Part shown: in pieces, positions 1 to 4,760 of the stretch
How positions within the stretch are numbered: position 1 is the first letter of the stretch
How the letters are laid out: every line of letters starts with the position of its first letter
Source of the DNA: Propionibacteriaceae bacterium
GTDB lineage: Bacteria; Actinomycetota; Actinomycetes; Propionibacteriales; Propionibacteriaceae
Reading direction: 5' to 3'
Assembly: GCA_031262845.1 (NCBI GenBank)
Contig: JAISGZ010000045.1
Span: forward strand, 1-6,387
DNA length: 6,387 nucleotides
Notes under the pieces: generated by a model
What the model was told of the DNA's origin: nothing
The model's database searches: none
What the model saw: the letters and a program-made list of their open reading frames with translations, nothing else
Made by a program: the position numbers and the translations under genes

Positions 1-1524
1 CAGCAAGTGGCCGACAAACTCGACCGGCTGCCCCTGAAATACTTCGATGGCTTACCCCGGGGCGAACTGCTGTCGCGAGTGACGAACGACATCGACAATA
101 TCTCGCAGTCATTGCAGCAAACCCTGTCCCAGATGGTGACGGCGGTCTTCACGCTGCTGGCGGTGCTCGTGATGATGCTGTCGATCTCACCGTTGCTGAC
201 GCTGATTTCGGTCGTCATGATCCCACTGTCGCTGATCTTCGTCGCCATCATCATGGTCCGGGCTCAGAAACGCTTCGCCGCCATGTGGAAAGCCACCGGT
301 GAACTCAACGGCCAGGTTGAAGAGGCCTACACCGGCCACTCGATCGTGACCGTCTTCGCCCGCCGTAAAGAGGTGCTGGCGAAGTTCCAGGCCAAGAACC
401 AAGAAATGTTCGAAGCCAGTTTCCAGGCCCAGTTCATCTCCAGCCTGATCATGCCGATCATGGGTTTCGTCGGGAACTTGTCCTACGTCATCGTGGCCGT
501 GGTCGGTGGGCTCAAAGTCGCCTCCGGCTCGATTTCACTGGGCGATATTCAGGCCTTTATCCAGTACAGCCGCCAATTCACGCAGCCGGTCAACCAGCTG
601 TCCAGCATGACGAACCTGCTGCAATCCGGCGTGGCCTCGGCCGAGCGGGTGTTCGCGGTCCTCGACGTGGTCGAAGAAAGTGAAACCGCGACCGCCGAAC
701 TCAACCTGCCGGTCACCGGCCGGGTGGTATTCGACCACGTGGCCTTCGCCTACGACCCCGAGAAACCGCTGATCACCGATTTGTCGTTGGTCGCCGAACC
801 GGGCCAAACGGTCGCCATCGTCGGTCCGACTGGGGCCGGTAAAACCACCTTGGTCAATCTGCTGATGCGGTTTTACGAGATCGACGCCGGCACCATCAGC
901 CTCGACGGTGTCGATATCGCCACCGTGCCCCGGCCGCAGCTGCGCCATCAACTTGGCATGGTGCTCCAGGACACTTGGTTGTTCCACGGCACGATCCGGG
1001 AGAACATCGCCTACGGCCGTCCGGGGGCTTCGGAGGAAGACATCATGGCGGCGGCCCAAGCCACCTACGTCGATCGCTTCGTTCGGGCCCTGCCCGATGG
1101 CTACGACACGGTCATCGACGGTGAAGGCTCGAACGTTTCGGTGGGGGAGAAACAGCTGCTGACGATCGCCCGGGCCTTCTTGTCCGAGCCGGCCATTCTC
1201 ATCCTCGACGAGGCCACCAGTTCGGTTGATACCCGGACCGAGGTGTTGATTCAGAAAGCCCTCGGTAAGTTGCGCCAGGGCCGGACCAGTTTCGTCATCG
1301 CCCATCGCCTGTCGACGATTCGGGACGCCGACCTGATCTTGGTCATGGAGCACGGCGACATCGTCGAGCAAGGGACACACCAGCAGTTGCTGGAGGCGCA
1401 AGGTGAGTACTACGACCTCTACCAGACCCAGTTCGTGGTCGGTGAGGAAGAAGCCGCTGAGCTATCTCAAGACGAGGATCAGATTTCGTCCGGCCGGTCG
1501 GCCTCAAGCGTCTTGGGTTTGTAG
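1..1524 (+). CDS. Multidrug-type ABC exporter, membrane plus ATPase half-transporter (5' partial)
   Basis: This is the C-terminal ~507 residues of an ABC exporter with a fused membrane domain and ATPase; the frame is open to the left edge (first codons CAG CAA GTG), so the GTG at base 7 is probably internal. Full-length relatives are about 600-640 residues. Visible in order: the intracellular loop motif GELLSRVTNDIDNISQ, four hydrophobic segments (about residues 42-83 and 143-172), then the nucleotide-binding domain. Its motifs are Walker A GPTGAGKTT (bases 823-849), Q-loop Gln (967-969), signature VSVGEK (1135-1152), Walker B ILILDE with the catalytic Glu at 1210-1212, D-loop SSVD, and the H-loop His (1303-1305). 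All catalytic residues are present; only the signature departs from LSGGQ, as is usual in this subfamily. Such proteins normally pair with a second half-transporter, perhaps encoded just to the left. The substrate cannot be read from the sequence. It is not CydC or CydD, whose signature differs. The tail after the ATPase is acidic (GEEEAAELSQDED). Confidence 0.93.
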   Translation, partial: QQVADKLDRLPLKYFDGLPRGELLSRVTNDIDNISQSLQQTLSQMVTAVFTLLAVLVMMLSISPLLTLISVVMIPLSLIFVAIIMVRAQKRFAAMWKATGELNGQVEEAYTGHSIVTVFARRKEVLAKFQAKNQEMFEASFQAQFISSLIMPIMGFVGNLSYVIVAVVGGLKVASGSISLGDIQAFIQYSRQFTQPVNQLSSMTNLLQSGVASAERVFAVLDVVEESETATAELNLPVTGRVVFDHVAFAYDPEKPLITDLSLVAEPGQTVAIVGPTGAGKTTLVNLLMRFYEIDAGTISLDGVDIATVPRPQLRHQLGMVLQDTWLFHGTIRENIAYGRPGASEEDIMAAAQATYVDRFVRALPDGYDTVIDGEGSNVSVGEKQLLTIARAFLSEPAILILDEATSSVDTRTEVLIQKALGKLRQGRTSFVIAHRLSTIRDADLILVMEHGDIVEQGTHQQLLEAQGEYYDLYQTQFVVGEEEAAELSQDEDQISSGRSASSVLGL

Positions 1525-1619
1525 AACCCGTCATCTCGGCCTCGGCCGACCGTAAGTCCAACCTCGGCCAGCGCCGGGAAAGGACCACCGTCGACCCGCG
1601 ACAGGCAGCGGGGCGTGAG

Positions 1620-1637
1620 TTGTGACGAAGCTGAAAC
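1620..1637. promoter_or_regulatory. Weak Crp/GlxR- or Rex-like half-site upstream of cydA
   Basis: TTGTGACGAAGCTGAAAC contains a clean left half-site TGTGA followed six bases later by TGAAA, against the Crp-family palindrome TGTGA-N6-TCACA (8 of 10 positions). The same left half also fits the Rex operator start TTGTGA, but the right half fits Rex poorly. Crp-family and Rex regulators are known to control cyd genes in several actinobacteria, which is the only reason to list it. A half-site of this length arises easily by chance. Confidence 0.22.
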
Positions 1638-1655
1638 AGCCGTTGGTGATCTCTC

Positions 1656-1671
1656 CTTAGGCTGACCTAAG
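1656..1671. promoter_or_regulatory. DtxR/IdeR-like palindrome, box 1 upstream of cydA
   Basis: CTTAGGCTGACCTAAG is an inverted repeat with 6-bp arms (CTTAGG/CCTAAG). Its core TTAGGCTGACCTAA matches 13 of 14 positions of the right part (TTAGSCTAACCTAA) of the DtxR/IdeR iron-box consensus TTAGGTTAGSCTAACCTAA; the outer left TTAGG of the full 19-bp box is missing. It lies 128 bp before cydA. A DtxR-family (iron or manganese sensing) repressor is the most natural reader, but another regulator with a TTAGG half-site is possible. Confidence 0.5.
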
Positions 1672-1678
1672 ACCTTTT

Positions 1679-1694
1679 CTTAGGCTTGCCTAAG
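1679..1694. promoter_or_regulatory. DtxR/IdeR-like palindrome, box 2 upstream of cydA
   Basis: CTTAGGCTTGCCTAAG is a near-perfect palindrome: 7-bp arms CTTAGGC/GCCTAAG around TT. It differs from box 1 at only two positions and its centre is 23 bp from that of box 1, about two helical turns, so two dimers could sit on nearly the same face. The core matches TTAGSCTAACCTAA at 12 of 14 positions. Duplication of the site in one intergenic region is the best evidence that it is a real operator rather than chance. Confidence 0.5.
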
Positions 1695-1710
1695 AAAAAC
1701 TCGGTCATCG

Positions 1711-1740
1711 TTGACAAACAAAGAATTTTCAGCGGAAAGT
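1711..1740 (+). promoter_or_regulatory. Candidate cydA promoter (perfect -35, poor -10)
   Basis: TTGACA at 1711-1716 is a perfect sigma-70-type -35 element. The best -10 at a permitted distance is GAAAGT (1735-1740, 18-bp spacer), which matches TATAAT at only three positions. If used, transcription would start near 1747 and the two palindromes would lie upstream of the -35, a position more typical of activation than of simple repression. An alternative -10, AAGAAT at 1721-1726, has no good -35. Confidence 0.28.
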
Positions 1741-1762
1741 CCAAACTGGGCCGCGTCAGATG

Positions 1763-1798
1763 TTGCGCTCATCCCCTGAACCGGGGTAGTTTCGCGCC
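1763..1798 (+). promoter_or_regulatory. Alternative cydA promoter giving a leaderless mRNA
   Basis: TAGTTT (1787-1792) fits the actinobacterial TANNNT -10 pattern and ends six bases before the cydA ATG, so transcription would begin at or next to the A of the start codon. A poor -35, TTGCGC, lies at 1763-1768 with an 18-bp spacer. There is no good Shine-Dalgarno sequence in front of cydA (only GGGG at 1783-1786, 12 bases away), which fits a leaderless transcript. Within the spacer is a small inverted repeat, CCCC-N6-GGGG (1773-1786). Each element is weak alone. Confidence 0.28.
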
Positions 1799-3370
1799 AT
1801 GAGTCCGGAAATTTTGGCGAGGTGGCAGTTCGGTGTAACAACCGTCTACCACTTCCTGTTCGTCCCTCTGACGATTTCGCTCAGCCTCGTGACAGCCGTA
1901 TTACAGACCGTATGGAATCGGACTGGCAATGCGGCTTATCTGAGGTTAACTAAGTTCTTCGGCAAACTCTTCCTGATCAACTTCGCTATGGGTGTCGTCA
2001 CAGGCATCGTTCAGGAATTCCAGTTCGGTATGAACTGGTCGGAGTACAGCCGGTTCGTCGGCGACATCTTCGGCGCCCCCTTGGCGCTCGAAGCTCTGAT
2101 CGCTTTCTTCTTGGAATCCACTTTCCTCGGTATCTGGATCTTCGGTTGGGGTCGCTTGTCCAAGGGCAAGCACTTGGCCATGATCTGGTTGGCCGCCGTC
2201 GGGACATTGCTGTCCTCGATTTTCATCATCGCGGCCAACGCCTGGATGCAGAATCCAGTCGGTGCCAAGCTGGTCGGCGGTCACGCCGAACTCGATGGTT
2301 TCGGTGGCTTCGTCGAGGTCCTACTGAACCCCGTCTTTTTGACCCAGTGGCCACACACGATCGCCGCGGCGTTCGTGACCGGTGGCGCTTTCATGGCGGC
2401 GGTGGCTTTCTACCGTTTGATCAAGGCCAACAAGGAAGGCCAGCCTAACGATGTGCCGGTCTACCGCAAGGCCATCAAGATCGGCGCCTGGGTGATGATC
2501 GTGGCCGGTCTCGGCTCGGTCGTGACCGGTGACCTCTTGGGTAAGGAAATGGTTCAGACTCAGCCGACCAAGATGTCGGCCGCTGAGGGTCTGACCGAAG
2601 ATCCGCCAGTCGGTGAGGCCGGCTTCCAGGTCCTGCCGGGAGTCGAGTTGTTCCCGGGCTTCCTCAACTGGCTCTATGGCACGGATTACATCCAAGGCAC
2701 CGACGCTCTCCAGGCTCAATGGGAAGAACAGGGCTACCGCCAGCAGAGTTACTACGACTGCATGCAGGATTCCTCAATGGACTGCACCGAGATGGAAATT
2801 CTGGGTCAGAACAAGCTGCAAGAGGAATTTGCCGATGGTTTGTCCGAGATGACCGGTTACGCCGGTTATGAGTCGGATGAAGCGCTCAATCCTGACGGTC
2901 AGACGTTCAATGTCATCCCCTCACTGGGTGTCTCCTTCTGGAGCTTCCGGTTGATGATCGCGGTCGGTATGTTGTCGGTTCTGATCGGCCTCATCCTCTT
3001 GATCGTCACCCGCGGTGACAAGACGCCTAAGGGTGGTCCGTTGACGACGGCGGTGGCCGTGGTGCTGCCGCTGTTGCCGCTGATCGCCAACTCGTTCGGC
3101 TGGATCTTCACCGAAATGGGTCGTCAGCCCTGGATCGTCAACGGTGTTCTACCGACGGTCTACGCCATCTCGCCGGCGCCAACCTTGGCTCACTCAACGG
3201 CGATCTTGGCTCTGACTCTGATCCTGTACACCTTGCTCTACGCCGTCCTGGCGGTCATCGAAGTGAGGTTGATGCTCAAGTACATCAAGATCGGCCTGCC
3301 GCCGGACGAAGATGTTCAGCCCGTCGACTTGGATGCGGACGCTGATGCGCCCCTGTCCTTCGCCTACTAA
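1799..3370 (+). CDS. cydA: Cytochrome bd quinol oxidase subunit I (CydA)
   Basis: CydA binds the three haems of cytochrome bd and oxidises quinol at the outer face of the membrane while reducing oxygen to water. The 523-residue product is full length and has the expected nine membrane spans (roughly 13-37, 54-76, 94-117, 126-147, 185-207, 226-246, 381-403, 413-435, 466-490). Key residues are intact: His18 (haem b595 ligand, His19 in E. coli), Glu98 and Glu106, His186 and Met386 (haem b558 ligands) with Arg384, Lys258 and Glu263 of the quinol-binding Q-loop (TKMSAAE), and the hallmark GWIFTEMGRQPW (434-445). The Q-loop is extended (about residues 247-375) and holds the protein's only cysteines, Cys321 and Cys329. 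ATG 1799 places His18 correctly, which supports this start. It forms an operon with cydB, 16 bp downstream. The upstream region carries twin DtxR-like palindromes, so metal-linked control is plausible but unproven. Confidence 0.98.
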   Translation: MSPEILARWQFGVTTVYHFLFVPLTISLSLVTAVLQTVWNRTGNAAYLRLTKFFGKLFLINFAMGVVTGIVQEFQFGMNWSEYSRFVGDIFGAPLALEALIAFFLESTFLGIWIFGWGRLSKGKHLAMIWLAAVGTLLSSIFIIAANAWMQNPVGAKLVGGHAELDGFGGFVEVLLNPVFLTQWPHTIAAAFVTGGAFMAAVAFYRLIKANKEGQPNDVPVYRKAIKIGAWVMIVAGLGSVVTGDLLGKEMVQTQPTKMSAAEGLTEDPPVGEAGFQVLPGVELFPGFLNWLYGTDYIQGTDALQAQWEEQGYRQQSYYDCMQDSSMDCTEMEILGQNKLQEEFADGLSEMTGYAGYESDEALNPDGQTFNVIPSLGVSFWSFRLMIAVGMLSVLIGLILLIVTRGDKTPKGGPLTTAVAVVLPLLPLIANSFGWIFTEMGRQPWIVNGVLPTVYAISPAPTLAHSTAILALTLILYTLLYAVLAVIEVRLMLKYIKIGLPPDEDVQPVDLDADADAPLSFAY

Positions 3371-3386
3371 GGGAGGGTGAGAAACA
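3371..3386 (+). promoter_or_regulatory. Strong ribosome binding site of cydB
   Basis: GGGAGG (3371-3376) directly follows the cydA TAA and sits 10 bases before the cydB ATG. It fixes the start of cydB and contrasts with cydA, which has no comparable site. Confidence 0.85.
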
Positions 3387-4553
3387 ATGACTAATTTCGC
3401 TCTCATCGCATTGGAAACCAACTGGGGTGACAACTGGTTGGCCGTCTTGTGGTTCATCCTCATCGGCGTCCTCTGGGTCGGCTTCTTCCTCTTGGAAGGG
3501 TTCGACTTTGGGGTCGGCATGTTGTTGCCATTCATGGGCAAGAGTGATCAAGAAAAGCGCGTCATGGTCAACACCATTGGCCCCCACTGGGATGGCAATG
3601 AGGTTTGGCTGCTGACCGCTGGTGGCGCCACCTTCGCGGCTTTCGCCGGTTGGTACGCCTCGCTCTTCTCGAGCTTGTATCTGCCCTTGTTCCTGGTCCT
3701 GGTTGGTCTCATCCTGCGTGGTGTGGCCTTCGAATATCGCGGTAAGCAAAGCTCGACCACCTGGCGTAAAGGCTGGGACTGGGCGGCCGCGGTCGGCTCT
3801 TTCCTGCCGACCCTGGTGCTCGGCGTCGGCTTCGCCAACTTCGCCAAGGGCGTCGTCCTGAGCGGGGCTGAGGTGCCGGATCCGATCGCCATGTTGCCGG
3901 GTCTCGGCTCCGAGGCCGGGATGGGCCTGGTGCCGATCTACGACGGCTTCTGGGGCTTGTTCCATCCCTTCTGCCTGGTCGGCGGCCTGCTCTTCGTGGC
4001 CTTGTTCTGCGCTCACGGGGCCATGTTCTTGGCTCTCAAGACGTCGGGCACGGTGCGGGATCAAGCCAAGTCGATGGCTGCCAAGCTTGGTTTGGTGGCG
4101 TTGGTGCTGTTGGTCGTCTTCGTGGTCTGGGGCAACCTGGCTTACGCTCAGACCGGTACCGGCACGAACCGGACCGCCATGGTCATCACGCTGTCGTGGA
4201 TTTGCGGCATCGTGGCCATCGTGGCCCTGGCTGGTGGCTGGTTCTTCAGCTCCAAGGGTCGGGACGGCTTGGCCTTCCTCGGCTCCTCGCTGGCTGTCGT
4301 GTTGATGATCGCCATGGTCCTCGTGCTCATGTTCCCGAACTTGGGCTTCGACTCCTCGGCGCTCGGCGGCATTGATGTCCTGCCGGCACTCCAGAACTCG
4401 AAGACAACGTTGACGCTGATGACTTGGTTCGCCGTCATCATGGTGCCGATCGTCCTGCTGTACCAGATTTGGTCGTGGACGGTCTTCAAGCGCCGGATCA
4501 GTACGTCCAACATTGTTGACGATACCCAGAAAGCAGCGGCCCACGCTGCCTGA
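3387..4553 (+). CDS. cydB: Cytochrome bd quinol oxidase subunit II (CydB)
   Basis: CydB is the second large membrane subunit of cytochrome bd; it pairs with CydA, shares its fold and stabilises the oxidase. The 388-residue product is slightly longer than the usual 330-380. It shows the family signatures in order: the first span with LLEGFDFGVGMLLPF (35-49), GPHWDGNEVWLLTAGGATFA (65-84), and LRGVAFEYRGK (110-120), followed by further hydrophobic spans to about residue 365. The C-terminus is short and positively charged (VFKRR) before a polar tail, as expected for a cytoplasmic end. The start is set by the GGGAGG site and by the N-terminus matching family length. It is co-transcribed with cydA, and a strong terminator follows the stop codon, so no cydD or cydC is part of this transcript as seen here. 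Confidence 0.98.
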   Translation: MTNFALIALETNWGDNWLAVLWFILIGVLWVGFFLLEGFDFGVGMLLPFMGKSDQEKRVMVNTIGPHWDGNEVWLLTAGGATFAAFAGWYASLFSSLYLPLFLVLVGLILRGVAFEYRGKQSSTTWRKGWDWAAAVGSFLPTLVLGVGFANFAKGVVLSGAEVPDPIAMLPGLGSEAGMGLVPIYDGFWGLFHPFCLVGGLLFVALFCAHGAMFLALKTSGTVRDQAKSMAAKLGLVALVLLVVFVVWGNLAYAQTGTGTNRTAMVITLSWICGIVAIVALAGGWFFSSKGRDGLAFLGSSLAVVLMIAMVLVLMFPNLGFDSSALGGIDVLPALQNSKTTLTLMTWFAVIMVPIVLLYQIWSWTVFKRRISTSNIVDDTQKAAAHAA

Positions 4554-4566
4554 GTTTGCTCAGTTG

Positions 4567-4610
4567 ATTGGGGCAGGGTCATTTCGGTGGCCCTGCCCCA
4601 ATTGTTTGTT
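4567..4610 (+). terminator. Rho-independent terminator of cydAB
   Basis: A perfect 12-bp inverted repeat, ATTGGGGCAGGG (4567-4578) and CCCTGCCCCAAT (4591-4602), with a 12-base loop is followed by the T-rich run TTGTTTGTT. It starts 13 bases after the cydB stop. The stem is GC-rich and the tail T-rich, a classic intrinsic terminator. A small extra hairpin (CTGAG/CTCAG, 4550-4563) overlaps the stop codon just upstream. Confidence 0.9.
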
Positions 4611-4671
4611 CAGGCTTTGTTAGGGTGACTAATATTTGTTGTCGGACTGACTAAGTCGTTATTCACAGCCG

Positions 4672-4700
4672 TCGTCAAGCCTGACCAGTCGCGCTATACT
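4672..4700 (+). promoter_or_regulatory. Probable promoter of the exported-protein gene
   Basis: TATACT (4695-4700) is a good -10 hexamer (5 of 6). The -35 candidate TCGTCA (4672-4677) is 17 bp upstream and matches TTGACA at 4 of 6. The predicted start is near 4707, leaving a leader of about 54 bases. Lying after the cydAB terminator, it indicates that the next gene is transcribed on its own. Confidence 0.55.
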
Positions 4701-4760
4701 CCTGGCGGATGGTGGCCTCTTCGTCGGCCGAAAATGGTGCGCACAGAAAGATAAGTTTTC

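Noticed and set aside
7..9. GTG at base 7 as the true start of the ABC exporter
   Set aside because: The frame is open to the left edge, and the protein from here would lack the first spans of the membrane domain that this family needs.
535..1401. Open frame of 288 codons on the minus strand opposite the ABC exporter
   Set aside because: Shadow of the conserved ATPase domain; low-complexity composition and no credible start context.
1536..1549. TCGGC-CTCG-GCCGA hairpin as a terminator after the ABC exporter gene
   Set aside because: Stem is only 5 bp and no T-run follows; not a convincing intrinsic terminator.
3285..4544. Long open frame of 419 codons on the minus strand opposite cydB
   Set aside because: It is antisense to a certain CydB gene; its translation is rich in His, Gln, Asp and Arg with no domain, typical of the complement of a GC-rich membrane-protein gene.
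4620..4632. TTAGGGTGACTAA as a third DtxR-like box before the exported-protein gene
   Set aside because: Arms are unequal and the aligned match to the iron-box core is only about 9 of 14; likely chance.
4734..4754. Six-codon upstream frame (MVRTER, then TAA) in the leader of the exported-protein gene
   Set aside because: No ribosome site, no attenuation hairpin and no repeated regulatory codons; useful only because its stop limits the start of the downstream gene.
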